Positions 36,101 through 44,597 of a stretch of DNA of 64,000 bases are shown piece after piece. This DNA is from Minicystis rosea (GTDB lineage Bacteria; Myxococcota_A; Polyangia; Polyangiales; Polyangiaceae), in NCBI GenBank assembly GCA_001931535.1, contig CP016211.1, positions 13,314,377 through 13,378,376 of the forward strand. Reading direction: 5' to 3'. The notes beneath the pieces were generated by a model. That model ran no database searches and was not told the origin of the DNA. It saw only the letters and a program-made list of their open reading frames with translations. Within the stretch, counting starts at the first letter, position 1. Every line of letters starts with the position of its first letter. The position numbers and the translations under genes are program-made.

Positions 36101-36986
36101 AGTCGACGCAGAGCTGCTCCACGTCCTCGGGCAATGGATCGGAGATCAGCTCCCGGGGCCGCAGCGGCTCCTTGTCCTGCTTGAGATCGATGGCCTGCTC
36201 CGGCGGGACGCGGAACGGGTAGTAGCCCGTGAGCGCCATGTAGAGCATGGCGCCGACACCGTACCAATCGGCCGCGGGCCCGACCTCGCCGCCCGCGGCC
36301 TGCTCCGGTGCCATGTAGTGCGCGGTGCCGACCACCGAGGCGTCGCGCTCGTCCCGCTCGACGTCGAGGAGCAACCCGAAGTCGACCAACACCACGCGGC
36401 CCGCTTGGGTGACGAGCACGTTGGAGGGCTTCACGTCGCGATGCACCTTGCTCGCGCGATGGAGCGCGGCGAGGCCCTTCACGAGCTGGCCGAACGCCTC
36501 GCGCAGCCTCGCTTCGTCGAAGCGATCGCCGTCGCGGCGCAGCCAGGGCGCATCGGGATCGTGCGCCGCGTAGCGGGCCTTCACCACGGAGGCCTCGACG
36601 CGCCGGAACGCGCGCGGCGTCACCGGGCGCGCGCCGGAGCCGGGCCGCACCCACTGCATCAGGTGCACGCCGCTCACGAGCTCCATCGTGAAGAAGATCC
36701 GCCCGTCCTCTTCGATGAGCTCGCCGAGGTTCACCAAATTGGGATGGTGAATGTCCTGTAAGCGCCTGAACTCGTTCTTGAAGCGAACGAGCGCGTCGGC
36801 CTCCATGGAGCGCAGCGTCTTGAGCGCCACGCGCCCGCCGCGCTCGCCGTCGACGGCCTCGTACACCACGCCCATGCCGCCCGTGCCGAGGACCCGCTCC
36901 ACGTGGAACCGGCGCATGCGCGGGGGCTCGGAGGCGCGGAGATCGAGCGGCACGCGCCGAGGAGAGCACCGAAGCTCGGGCCACAC
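33180..36986 (-). CDS. Large Ser/Thr kinase - AAA ATPase - TPR-like regulator (PknK-like)
   Basis: 1268 aa with a GTG start at 36986; the ATG at 36917, just before the kinase domain, is an alternative. Kinase domain ~27-312: Gly loop VLGTGGMGVVYEA, Lys56, HRDVKPSNV (182-190), DFG (202-204), GTAHYMAPEQ. Then an AAA/STAND-type ATPase: FVGRRRELEAL, Walker A GESGVGKS (359-366) and Walker B LVIAIDDLQWADADGLALL. The last ~600 residues are helical repeats of the MalT/TPR type. No membrane segment, so cytoplasmic. Such kinases typically integrate a signal through the repeat region; no DNA-binding domain is seen at the C-terminus. Confidence 0.92.
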   Translation of the reverse strand: MWPELRCSPRRVPLDLRASEPPRMRRFHVERVLGTGGMGVVYEAVDGERGGRVALKTLRSMEADALVRFKNEFRRLQDIHHPNLVNLGELIEEDGRIFFTMELVSGVHLMQWVRPGSGARPVTPRAFRRVEASVVKARYAAHDPDAPWLRRDGDRFDEARLREAFGQLVKGLAALHRASKVHRDVKPSNVLVTQAGRVVLVDFGLLLDVERDERDASVVGTAHYMAPEQAAGGEVGPAADWYGVGAMLYMALTGYYPFRVPPEQAIDLKQDKEPLRPRELISDPLPEDVEQLCVDLLKIDPEARPGAAEILRRLGVEDDAPSVPAAPSGFVGRRRELEALRAAFADVRRGEPIAVLIEGESGVGKSALSRRFLEGLTGAIVLQGRCYERESVPYKAVDEVVDALGRYLARLPVREATALLPPDASLLGVAFPTLGRVDVIERATAPREPPDPREIRAQLFATLRELLRRAAQRAPLVIAIDDLQWADADGLALLAEVLRPPDAPALLLVGTTRASEGVIERLPREIVRRLRLGRLPDEDALALAKELLSQSEGGADGIAIDALLAETGGHPLFIDALLRHRLAPGGGGPVRLDDAIFARIERLDAPARRLLEIIAVAGRPLARSVAALAASTEVEALGPIDAALRAAHLARTGGVGAGDPIEPFHDRIRETVLGHLDAETKRAHHERLAHALTTSGSTELEAIATHHREAGYTARAASYAIRAGDEAAHALAFDRAARLYRMALDLGASSPTTIVSSSASREEAARSRERRALRVKLGDALANAGRGAEAASAYLAAIADEPHMAPSDALELRRRAAENHLRSGYFDEGMAGLHDVLAAAGMSVPRTPSIALAKLLLRRAELRARGLRFTERAAQAISPEALRRIDVCWSAALGLSMIDNIRGAYFQSTNVLLSLDAGEPYRVARALALEVGFVAVPGGPARPRALELLAAADAVARRTGHPHAHALVRLASGTALYLVGRFPEAIAELDRAESMFRERCTGVAWELGSGLTIGLWSRFLTGDLREFCRRVPLVIREAEERGDRYLATNLRSYFTNAHWLVKDDPESARREAAIAIERWSKAGFHLQHLHDLLARAHIALYVGDPEAAYGVLASSWSRLEGSLSLRMQAARIHAVHLRARTALARAAMEQSRWGMVRRRLLLAEVTRDAAALDAEQMPWAHPLADALRAGVAALQGNDATALATVERAAEGFRLAGMNLLATAAQRRAGELMGGDGGAALVAAADRWMLAQGVVNPTRMTAMMAPGFG

Positions 36987-37293
36987 AAGGCGCTCTCCGC
37001 GGCGCGGCGGTCACGTGATCGTCATGGCGCTCAGCGCCGCGCCGTGCGGCATTCTCCGCTGTTTTCGGGCCGATTCGTGAGCGGGGACGCTGGCTCGAGG
37101 CGACCGTGCAAATGTCTTTTGCGGGCGCGACCGTGAGGTGGGATCACGGGTTTCCATCTGGTGCGCGATCCAGTCCTCGCGCTCTCGTCGGCGTCGCGGC
37201 CTCGTCGTCGAACATGGGTCGGCGAGCGCTTCGTTCGCCCGATGCCGCCGTCGTTGCCCTGCGGATCCGGCGCTGCTACGAGGCGCGCTGCCG
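36987..37293. other. Divergent intergenic region
   Basis: About 300 bp between the kinase-ATPase and the hotdog-fold gene. It should contain both promoters; I see no strong hairpin, palindrome or small gene. Open frames across it are Arg-rich shadows. Confidence 0.3.
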
Positions 37294-37827
37294 ATGTCTC
37301 TCCCCGCGCTCCCCCATCGCTTCCACGACGATCCCGATTTCATGGCGGATCTGCCGTACGACCCCGAGGTGCTCTTCTTCGACGAGCTGCTCGAGATCGA
37401 CAAGGAGAAGAGCCGCATCGTCTGCCGCATGCCCACGCCGGCGGATTTGCCGATCACGCGATCGCAGCGGGCGCATCCGGTCTTCCACCCGCGCCACGTG
37501 GCCGGCGCGGTGATGGTGCACGCCACCGGCATGCTCGGCTTCGTGCATGCGTATCACGTGCTCGGGCTGCGCCATCGCGACGGTTGGATCGGGTACGGCA
37601 CGCACATCAACCGGGTGGTGTTCCGCAAGCTGGTGCAGCCGGGCATGCCCATCATCGCCGAATGCCAGGCCACGCGGACGCGGGCCGGGAAGCAGCGTTA
37701 CTTCGTGCGCTATCGCTTCGAGTTTCGGCACGAAGGCGCGATCTGTTACGAGGGCGAGCAGACGGCCGTGTGGCTCCTCCTCGACGGCACGACGCCCGTG
37801 GCGATCGGCGCGGGCGACGAGGGCTGA
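37294..37827 (+). CDS. Hotdog-fold FabZ/FabA-like protein
   Basis: 177 aa from the ATG at 37294; the upstream frame from 37138 is rejected. The layout is that of 3-hydroxyacyl-ACP dehydratase-like hotdog proteins: PYDPEVLFFDELLEIDKEKSRIVCRM, then HPVFHPRHVAGAVMVHATGML (position of the H-F-P-G-x-P-x-M-P-G helix), and INRVVFRKLVQPGMPIIAEC, with the typical FR..V.PG strand. The catalytic His may be at HPVFHPRH, but the motif is divergent, so activity on acyl-ACP or acyl-CoA is uncertain. Confidence 0.65.
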   Translation: MSLPALPHRFHDDPDFMADLPYDPEVLFFDELLEIDKEKSRIVCRMPTPADLPITRSQRAHPVFHPRHVAGAVMVHATGMLGFVHAYHVLGLRHRDGWIGYGTHINRVVFRKLVQPGMPIIAECQATRTRAGKQRYFVRYRFEFRHEGAICYEGEQTAVWLLLDGTTPVAIGAGDEG

Positions 37828-37942
37828 TCCCTTCATCGGAGACGCGCGTCGCCGTCCGCCCGCTTCGCGCGTCTGCTCGCGACGGACAAGCACGCATCCC
37901 CGGCGCTTGCGCTCCCCTTCGACATCGTTTACCCCCGCGCGC

Positions 37943-38572
37943 ATGCAGCACGTCGACGTCGGTACCATCGTCCCCTCCACGCGCGATCTCTTCCAGGTGC
38001 TCGGCACGCGCCGCCGCAACCTGGCGCTGGTCGGCCTCCTCGGTCCCGAGCGGCCCGCGGAGGAGGCGGCGCGCCTCGCCGATCTCAACGTGTCGGCCCT
38101 CGCGTGTGCCGAGGCCGGTGCGGCCATGGCGCTCGTCGCGCGTGCCACGAAGACGGTGCCCGTGCTCAGCCTCGGCCCGGCCGCCGAGCGCGATCACTTC
38201 CTCGCCGCGCGGCAGTTCGGCGCCGACGGCGTCGCCATCGACGCGCTCTTCCCGCTCGATACATGGGATCGCCTGGCCAAGACCGCGCGCACCATGCGCA
38301 TGCTCCCGCTCGCGCTCGCGGGGGACGCGGCGGGCATCGAAGGCGCCGTCAAAGCGGGCGCGCGGGCGCTCGTCATCCGAGCGGCCACGGCGGCGACCGT
38401 GATCGAGCTCAGCGCCGCGCTGCCGAAGAGCCTCGTCCTCGTCGGTCACGTCGAGGGCGCCGATGCCGACGCCATTCGTGCCTTGGCCGGCAAGGTCGAC
38501 GCCGCCATCGTGCCTCCGAGCGTGCACGCGGCGTCCTCGTTCGCGGACCTCGTGGCCGAAGTCGATCCCTGA
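37943..38572 (+). CDS. TIM-barrel protein, indole-3-glycerol-phosphate-synthase-like
   Basis: 209 aa from the ATG at 37943. Barrel strands are visible in sequence: LALVGLLGPERP, VSALACAEAGAAMALVARA, VPVLSLG, ARQFGADGVAIDALFP, MLPLALAGDAAGIEGAVKAGARALVIRA, KSLVLVGHVEGADADAIRAL. The order AxxxGAD.I resembles TrpC-like barrels, but it is shorter than TrpC (~260) and lacks clear catalytic Lys/Glu sets. Possibly a non-catalytic barrel. Next gene 14 bp downstream. Confidence 0.5.
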   Translation: MQHVDVGTIVPSTRDLFQVLGTRRRNLALVGLLGPERPAEEAARLADLNVSALACAEAGAAMALVARATKTVPVLSLGPAAERDHFLAARQFGADGVAIDALFPLDTWDRLAKTARTMRMLPLALAGDAAGIEGAVKAGARALVIRAATAATVIELSAALPKSLVLVGHVEGADADAIRALAGKVDAAIVPPSVHAASSFADLVAEVDP

Positions 38573-38586
38573 GGCATGATCCCGTC

Positions 38587-39522
38587 ATGACCTTCGACGC
38601 CGAGCACCGCGCCGCCACCGAGGGCGCGCTCATTCATCCCCGCACGGATCTCGCGGTCTTCGCCGTCACGGGCAAAGATCGCCTCTCCTGGCTCAACGGG
38701 CTCGTCACGCAGGACGTCGGCAAGCTCGCGTCCGGCGCGGGCGCCTATTCGCTCGCCGTGGGCAAGACCGGCCGCATCATGGCCGAGCTGTGGATCGTGG
38801 GCGGCGCCGATCGGGTCTACGTCGTGGTGGCGCGCGATCGGCTGGAGATGATCCGCCAGCACTTCGACAAGCACCTGATCATGGAGGACGCCGAGATCGG
38901 CGACGCTCTCGATCGCGACGTGCTCTTCCTCCATGGCCCGCTCGCGCGCGATCTCGTCGGCGACGCTCGTACCTTCGGCGCCGACGCCGCCATGGTCGAC
39001 TGGACCGGCCGCGGCGACGCCGCCGTCGTCCTCGCGCCGGAGGGCAAGCGCACCGAGCTCGAGGATGCCTTGTTCGCGCGCGCCGGCCGAGCAGGCGCGA
39101 CCGCGACCGACGAAGCGTGGGAGTCGATCCGCATCGCCTGGGGCCTGCCGCGCTTCGGCGTCGATTTCGACGAGCAGAGCCTGCCGCAGGAGGCCGCGCT
39201 CGAGCGCGTCGCCGTCTCTTTCTCCAAGGGTTGTTACCTCGGGCAGGAGACGGTCTTCATGCTCGAAAAGCGCGGCCACGCGCGCCGCCGGCTCGCGCGC
39301 ATCGCCGTCGAGGGCGCCGACGCGGTGGCCGCGGGCGCCGAGATCGCGCTCGCGGACGACGGCGCCGTCGGCACCGTCACCAGCGCGACGCCGGGAGGCG
39401 AGGGGACCCTCGCTCTCGGATACGTGAAGTTCAAGCACGCGAGCGTGGGCACCGCGCTCGTGATCGCCGGTCGCCCCGCTCGCATCATCGGCCTCGCCGC
39501 CGATCCCGTCGCCAAGGCCTGA
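38587..39522 (+). CDS. ygfZ: Folate-binding protein YgfZ (GcvT-related)
   Basis: 311 aa. The hallmark K-G-C-[FY]-x-G-Q-E is present as KGCYLGQETV, with ITGKDRLSWLNGLVTQDV-type start (VTGKDRLSWLNGLV), PRFGVDFDEQSLPQEA and a C-terminal beta-barrel. YgfZ proteins bind folate and support repair and assembly of Fe-S cluster enzymes such as radical-SAM tRNA modifiers. It starts 14 bp after the TIM-barrel gene, so the two are likely cotranscribed. Convergent with transaldolase. Confidence 0.85.
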   Translation: MTFDAEHRAATEGALIHPRTDLAVFAVTGKDRLSWLNGLVTQDVGKLASGAGAYSLAVGKTGRIMAELWIVGGADRVYVVVARDRLEMIRQHFDKHLIMEDAEIGDALDRDVLFLHGPLARDLVGDARTFGADAAMVDWTGRGDAAVVLAPEGKRTELEDALFARAGRAGATATDEAWESIRIAWGLPRFGVDFDEQSLPQEAALERVAVSFSKGCYLGQETVFMLEKRGHARRRLARIAVEGADAVAAGAEIALADDGAVGTVTSATPGGEGTLALGYVKFKHASVGTALVIAGRPARIIGLAADPVAKA

Positions 39523-39578
39523 TCGAACATCCGCTGCTCGATTCGGGAGCAGCGGATACCCGATCTCGATTCACCCGA

Positions 39579-40562
39579 TCACGCGCGGAGCGCGGCGAGC
39601 CGCTCGTGGAGCAGCTTCTCCAGCGTCTCCAGCGCCTTGCTGAAGCCGGTGATGCCCTCGTCGAGCTTCTCCGTGGACATGCGATCCTGCGCGTGCATGG
39701 CGCGGAACGTGGCCTCGTTCATGACGATCCGCTCCACGTCCTTCTGCTGCGACGCGGCCGCGTCCAGCTTCCGCTCCAGCGTGCCCGTCGTCGACTGCAG
39801 CTCCGCGAGCAGCGCGGGCGCGATGGTCAACAGATCGCAGCCGGCGAGCTCCACGATCTCGCCCATGTTGCGGAAGCTCGCGCCCATGACCTCGGTCCGG
39901 TAGCCGAACTTCTTGTAGTAGTCGTAGATGCGCTTCACGCTCACGACGCCCGGATCTTCGTGCGCCGGGTAGGACGCGCGCCCCGTCTCCTTCTTGTACC
40001 AATCGAGGATGCGCCCCACGAACGGCGAGATCAGCTTCGCGCCCGCCTCCGCACAGGCCACCGCTTGGTGGAGCCCGAAGAGCAGCGTGAGGTTGCAGTG
40101 GATCCCTTCCTTCTCCAGGACCTCCGCCGCGCGGATGCCCTCCCACGTCGAAGCGATCTTGATCAGCACCCGCTCGCGCGACGTGCCCGCCGCCTCGTAG
40201 AGCTGGATCAGGTAGCGACCTTTGGCGATGGTCGCCTCGGTGTCGTACGAGAGCCGCGCGTCGACCTCGGTCGACACGCGCCCCGACACGATCTGGAGGA
40301 TGCGCAGCCCGAAGTCGACTGCGAGCCGATCGATGGCGAGCCCGACGATGCGCTTGTCGTCCGCGCCGCCGGCCTCTTTCTCCGCCCAGCGGAGCGCGCC
40401 GTCGACGATGTCGCGGTACTCGGGCATCTGCGCCGCCGCCGTGATCAGCGAGGGGTTGGTCGTCGCGTCGCGCGGCCTGAACTTCTCGATCGACTTGATG
40501 TCGCCGGTGTCGGCGACGGTGACGGTCATCGTGTTGAGCTGGTCGAGCAGGTTCTGGGACAT
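39579..40562 (-). CDS. tal: Transaldolase
   Basis: 327 aa from the ATG at 40562 with GGAGG at 7 nt. Class-I transaldolase B type: LLDQLNTMTVTVADTGD, DATTNPSLI (Asp and Asn-Pro), Schiff-base Lys in RVLIKIASTWEG, then CNLTLLFGLHQAVACAEAG and ISPFVGRILDW. It moves a dihydroxyacetone unit between sedoheptulose-7-phosphate and glyceraldehyde-3-phosphate in the non-oxidative pentose phosphate pathway. Normal length. It is the last housekeeping gene before the eCIS island, divergent from its first cargo gene. Confidence 0.95.
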   Translation of the reverse strand: MSQNLLDQLNTMTVTVADTGDIKSIEKFRPRDATTNPSLITAAAQMPEYRDIVDGALRWAEKEAGGADDKRIVGLAIDRLAVDFGLRILQIVSGRVSTEVDARLSYDTEATIAKGRYLIQLYEAAGTSRERVLIKIASTWEGIRAAEVLEKEGIHCNLTLLFGLHQAVACAEAGAKLISPFVGRILDWYKKETGRASYPAHEDPGVVSVKRIYDYYKKFGYRTEVMGASFRNMGEIVELAGCDLLTIAPALLAELQSTTGTLERKLDAAASQQKDVERIVMNEATFRAMHAQDRMSTEKLDEGITGFSKALETLEKLLHERLAALRA

Positions 40563-40788
40563 CTCGCGCCTCCGGCCCGCTGTATACGCCAGGGACACCG
40601 ATTCACCAACGCCGCGCGCACGGCGACGGGCGCGCACGTCCCCGACGCGAAGAGCGCGAGGCGGAACGTGCTGGAAGTCACGGGTGGATGGTCCCGTCGT
40701 CCACCGGCTCGGGGAAGATCTCGTTCACACGCGCAGCCGGCAGGGTCCATCGGTAGAGGACCGGCTCCGAGCTGGAGAAGAGGGTGAA

Positions 40789-42750
40789 ATGAGGAGATCC
40801 CAGACGCCGGGCGGTGGCGGACGCGCTCCGGATCCGCCGAAGCGCGCGCCACGGGCCGAGCCTGCACGCGACCGCGCGACCTCCAAGCGGACGACGCCGC
40901 CGCTCTCCCAGGGCGGGCTCTCGTTCTTTCAACGGACGATCGGCAACCGGGCGGTCACGCGGCTGCTCGCCGAGGCGGGAGACGGCGCTCTTCAAATGAA
41001 GCGCTCCACGCGTGAGCCGAGCGACGCCACGCCGGTGGAGTCTCCCGGCGCGCCGCTCGCCGGCGAGGTGCGAACGAAGATGAGCGACGCGTTCGGTGTC
41101 GATCTCTCGGACGTCCGCATCCACGAGGGCGGCGCAGCGAGCGCGCTCGGCGCGGACGCGTTCACCATAGGCACCGACATCCACTTCGCACCCGGATGCT
41201 ACGACGCCACGGGCCGCCGGGGGCTCGCGCTCCTCGGCCACGAGCTGACGCACGTCGTGCAACAGAAGGCAGGGAGAGCAGCGGCTCGGGGCGACAGCGT
41301 GGTGGTGAACGCCGATCGAGCGTTGGAGGCCGAGGCCGACGCGCTGGGCGCGCGGGCCGCGGCCGGCGAGCGGGTCACGGTCAGGGGCGCTTCACCGGGC
41401 GGCATCCAGTGCGGAAACGACGCCAGCAAGCAGAGCGGCGGCGCCCCGCGGCGGCGCCGGAACAGCGTGGAGAAGCAGAAGGACGACGACGAGGAGTGGG
41501 TGAAGAACGCTCCATCGGACTTCAGTCGGCACATCGCATCGACGGCGAATCAGCGACCGTCATCGACCACGCCGCAGCGCGATCCGAACCAGAACGATGC
41601 TCCGCTCGATCCGAACCAGAACGACGCACCGAGCGAAGCCGTGACGCGTGCCGCCGAGCACACACCCGTCGTAACGCCCGCGCCGCGCGATCCGAATCAG
41701 AACGACGCGCCGAGCAAAGCGGCGCCGCGCGACGAAACGCTCCCACCCGGCGCGGTGCGGACGATGGGCGGTGTCTGGAGCATCGACAACTCCGTGCACC
41801 AGTCGGAGCCCCAGCAGCATCCCTACGAGGATGGCATCTCACTCGAGGAACGAGACCTCATCGTCGAGGGACCAGAACAATTCCGGACGCACAAGTCGCA
41901 GGACAAGATTGGGGTCCACATCGACCTGCGCTTCTCGCCGTGTCCTCCGGTGAGCGCGACTTCGATCGGGCTCACCCAGACCGTTTACAATTACGACAAG
42001 GGACAGCACCTCGAAAGCCATCAGTACCACGACGTGATCGCCATCGGCGGAAAGGGCGCGAAGCCACCCGTGCCCGATGCGCTGAAGCAAGGAGAGGATC
42101 CCGCCCAGCCGGGAGCGCCGCCCGGCAACGACGGCATCCACCTGGACAAGGCGGCCAACAATCGCAACCCCATGTATGCGGGGAAGGCGCCGAAGTCTGC
42201 TCTTGCGAAGAACCTCGTCACGCTGGGCGTGAACCCATGGTACGGCGAATACGGTTATTGCTACCTCGCGAACGGAGCGCTTCTGACGCACGACGCGACG
42301 CTCAAGGACGACCCGTTCATCGCGGATCGTACAGCGAACGCCGGGCAGGTCTTCGAGACCACGGCGCTGGCGCTCGATGGTCCGCAAAAGGGGACGTACT
42401 ACGGCTCGATCAGGTGGGGGTGGCAGACCGATGCAAATGGGAATTTCACGGTCATCCCGCTCACCGTGGTCTCCCCCGGTGTGCCGACGCCGACCTTCAT
42501 GCTGGCGGCGCATATCTGGAACAAGGGGTATGTGACCAAGGACATGGCGCGGCCCCTCCCACTCCCGACGAGCAAGCATGAAAACCTGGCGGCGCTCCGG
42601 TACCTCGAAGCGTCGTTTCAGGGAGAGGCGCTGGCGGCGCGTCTCCAAGAGCTCAGGGCGAAGGCGAGCAACGATCCGAACGTTCTTTTCGAGATTGCCT
42701 ATCTCGAGCATCTCCAAGCCAAAGAGACGGAGCAGGCGGAGAAGGGTTGA
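40789..42750 (+). CDS. DUF4157 eCIS-associated cargo protein 1
   Basis: 653 aa from the ATG at 40789 (GGAGAAGAGGGTGAA upstream); the frame upstream is antisense to transaldolase. Residues 47-56 carry FQRTIGNRAV; DUF4157 spans ~90-195 with FGVDLSDVRIHEG and the metalloprotease-like HELTH (151-155). A Lys/Glu/Pro-rich linker with RDPNQNDAP repeats follows to about 330. The C-terminal ~320 residues form a globular domain I do not recognise (NPWYGEYGYCYLANGALLTHD, GTYYGSIRWGWQTD, PTFMLAAHIWNKG). DUF4157 is strongly associated with eCIS loci, where such proteins are probable cargo. Confidence 0.8.
   Translation: MRRSQTPGGGGRAPDPPKRAPRAEPARDRATSKRTTPPLSQGGLSFFQRTIGNRAVTRLLAEAGDGALQMKRSTREPSDATPVESPGAPLAGEVRTKMSDAFGVDLSDVRIHEGGAASALGADAFTIGTDIHFAPGCYDATGRRGLALLGHELTHVVQQKAGRAAARGDSVVVNADRALEAEADALGARAAAGERVTVRGASPGGIQCGNDASKQSGGAPRRRRNSVEKQKDDDEEWVKNAPSDFSRHIASTANQRPSSTTPQRDPNQNDAPLDPNQNDAPSEAVTRAAEHTPVVTPAPRDPNQNDAPSKAAPRDETLPPGAVRTMGGVWSIDNSVHQSEPQQHPYEDGISLEERDLIVEGPEQFRTHKSQDKIGVHIDLRFSPCPPVSATSIGLTQTVYNYDKGQHLESHQYHDVIAIGGKGAKPPVPDALKQGEDPAQPGAPPGNDGIHLDKAANNRNPMYAGKAPKSALAKNLVTLGVNPWYGEYGYCYLANGALLTHDATLKDDPFIADRTANAGQVFETTALALDGPQKGTYYGSIRWGWQTDANGNFTVIPLTVVSPGVPTPTFMLAAHIWNKGYVTKDMARPLPLPTSKHENLAALRYLEASFQGEALAARLQELRAKASNDPNVLFEIAYLEHLQAKETEQAEKG
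41581..41721 (+). repeat. DPNQNDAP coding repeats
   Basis: Three copies of an octapeptide-encoding unit (DPNQNDAP) begin at 41581, 41608 and 41689 inside the DUF4157 gene, the last two followed by Ser and then Glu or Lys. They form a disordered linker between DUF4157 and the C-terminal domain. Confidence 0.75.
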
Positions 42751-42830
42751 GCGGAGCGTGCGAGCGCGGATGGAGAGAAATTCGGCGCGCTCCCGTTCAC
42801 ACCGTCCGCCGCCGGGGTCTACCCGATCAC

Positions 42831-44498
42831 ATGGGTATCGAGCTGCTCCTCGCGCACGCCGACGATCATCGACCCGTCCTTTCGGAGGGGCTCCCGCTCG
42901 GAGCGGCCTCCTCTTCGCCTAGGACCGAAGGAGAGCGGCTCCCCGAGCACCTGCGTTACGACAGCGCCGATCCAAACTTGCTGCCGGCGCAGCGCTGGGG
43001 GGTGATCGCGCCGGAAGGGCCTTTGGGCGATCGGCTGCTCGGCGCCATCGAGCCTCTGCGGAGGGCGCGCCGAGAGGATCAGGGCGGGGCCGAGATCCAC
43101 GTTTATCGCGTCCCTCCGGGGATGGATGCGGCCAGCGCGATGCGGTGGCGCGACGAGGTGTATTGGGACGAGGCGGTGCCCGAGGAGGAGCTCCCACGCT
43201 ACCTCCTCGTGCTGGGCGACGCGGATGTCGTGTCATGGGAGCTGCAACAGCTCCTCGCGAGCGACACCTTCGTGGGACGGCTCGCGTTCTCGGGCGAGCA
43301 GGGATACGAGGCTTATGTCGACAAGCTGCTTCGGTGGGAGCGAGGCGCCGCGGCCCCGGGAGCGCGGGCGCTCTTCCACACCGTCCGCGATGGGACGGCG
43401 GCGACCACGATCGGTCACCAAGCATTGATGGCGCCCAGCGTGGCCCTCGCCGAGGAGCGCCACGGGAAGGGGGCATTCCCCGCGAAAGAGATCGTCGACA
43501 TCGGATCCGACGAGGGCATTTCGAGCGCGGCGCTCCTCGAGCAGGCGGCGCGGCCGGAGCCGAGCATGCTTTTCTCCATCAGCCATGGTCTCGGAGCGCC
43601 GCGGCGGGGCTATCGATCCTTCGACGAGCAACGCGCCTTGCAAGGCGCGATGAGCCTCGGCGGCGGCCAGCGGCTCTCCGCCGAGCACGTCGCGAAGGGG
43701 GCTTTTCTTCCGGGCGGCGTCTGGTTCTTCCTCGCGTGCTACGGCGCCGGGACCCCGGCGACGAGCGCTTATCATCACTGGCTCTCTCGGCTCCAAAGGG
43801 CAGGGAAGTACGCTGGCCGGGTCGACGCCGTCCTCTCCGGGATCCCCAAGGAGGGTGATCGGCCCTTCGTCGCCGCGCTCCCGCAATCCGCGCTTTCGAA
43901 CCCGGATGGGCCGCTCGCCGTCATGGGCCATGTCGATCTGGCGTGGACCTACAGCTTCCAGGATCTCGGCGCGACCACGCGAAACCGCCCTTCGCGCTTC
44001 CAAGGCATCTTCCGTTCGCTCGTCGACGGCAACCGTGTCGGCGTCGCCCACCGCGAGCTCTCGCGCTTCTTCTCCGAGACGAGCGTCGAGCTGTCGACGA
44101 TGTACGACGAGGAGGCGCGGCGAGAGCAGCGCGGCGCGCCGATCCCCGACGACGACGCGACGCTGGCCAAGAAGGCGAACCTGTGGATGCTCCGGCAGGA
44201 TCTCTCCGCGTACGTCGTCCTCGGCGATCCGGCGGCGAGGCTCCCGATCGCGCCCGCCCGAGCGATCACTGCCGCGCCGAGCGTTTCCGCGGCCTCGGTG
44301 CTCGGCTTCGCGCCCGCCCCGGCGCCGGCCGCCGCGCGCGATGTGAACGGCATGGTGGAGGCGGTGATTGCCCTGCTCGCAGGCAACGAGCCTCCCAATG
44401 CGATCGCCGCCCGCGCGGGCGTGACGCGGGCCGAGCTGTCCCGCTGGGCACAAGTCTACGACGAAGCGGGGCGCGCCGCGCTCGCCAAGCTCGCGTGA
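42831..44498 (+). CDS. Caspase-like (C25/CHAT-type) protease with C-terminal HTH-like tail
   Basis: 555 aa from the ATG at 42831; a TTG at 42747 overlapping the previous stop is a possible longer start. The core looks like a caspase-hemoglobinase fold: strand SMLFSISHGLG with His252, a glycine-rich middle, and strand VWFFLACYGAG with Cys303, the expected His-Cys dyad. Mid-sequence YLLVLGDADVVSWELQQLL is also typical of C25-like domains in eCIS/T6SS neighbourhoods. The last ~50 residues (VEAVIALLAGNEPPNAIAARAG, VTRAELSRWAQVYDEAG) resemble a helix-turn-helix. It lies in the eCIS cargo block between a DUF4157 gene and a papain-like gene. Confidence 0.7.
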   Translation: MGIELLLAHADDHRPVLSEGLPLGAASSSPRTEGERLPEHLRYDSADPNLLPAQRWGVIAPEGPLGDRLLGAIEPLRRARREDQGGAEIHVYRVPPGMDAASAMRWRDEVYWDEAVPEEELPRYLLVLGDADVVSWELQQLLASDTFVGRLAFSGEQGYEAYVDKLLRWERGAAAPGARALFHTVRDGTAATTIGHQALMAPSVALAEERHGKGAFPAKEIVDIGSDEGISSAALLEQAARPEPSMLFSISHGLGAPRRGYRSFDEQRALQGAMSLGGGQRLSAEHVAKGAFLPGGVWFFLACYGAGTPATSAYHHWLSRLQRAGKYAGRVDAVLSGIPKEGDRPFVAALPQSALSNPDGPLAVMGHVDLAWTYSFQDLGATTRNRPSRFQGIFRSLVDGNRVGVAHRELSRFFSETSVELSTMYDEEARREQRGAPIPDDDATLAKKANLWMLRQDLSAYVVLGDPAARLPIAPARAITAAPSVSAASVLGFAPAPAPAAARDVNGMVEAVIALLAGNEPPNAIAARAGVTRAELSRWAQVYDEAGRAALAKLA

Positions 44499-44597
44499 TC
44501 GCGCCGCGCCCGGCGAGGCGCGGAGATCCGTATTCGACACGAGCCGACGACGCGAAGCTCACGTGATCGAGCCGCGCCGGGAGAGGAGCATTCGACA
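44487..44597 (+). repeat. Duplicated gene-junction sequence between cargo genes
   Basis: The end of the caspase-like gene plus its leader (AAGCTCGCGTGATCG...GTATTCGACACGA, from 44487) recurs imperfectly as AAGCTCACGTGATCG...CATTCGACATGA (from 44555), ending at the start codon of the next gene. In the first copy the ATG is replaced by ACG. The arrangement looks like a remnant of a duplicated or deleted gene cassette. Confidence 0.6.

Noticed and set aside
37138..37293. N-terminal extension of the hotdog-fold protein
   Set aside because: Arg/Ser-rich sequence without family resemblance; the ATG at 37294 gives the usual length.
40222..40788. Long N-terminal extension of DUF4157 protein 1
   Set aside because: It runs antisense through transaldolase; the ATG at 40789 has a good ribosome-binding site and the translation becomes protein-like only there.
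41581..41721. Possible CRISPR-like or satellite repeat
   Set aside because: The repeats are in frame and encode DPNQNDAP units in a linker; spacing is irregular and there are no spacers.
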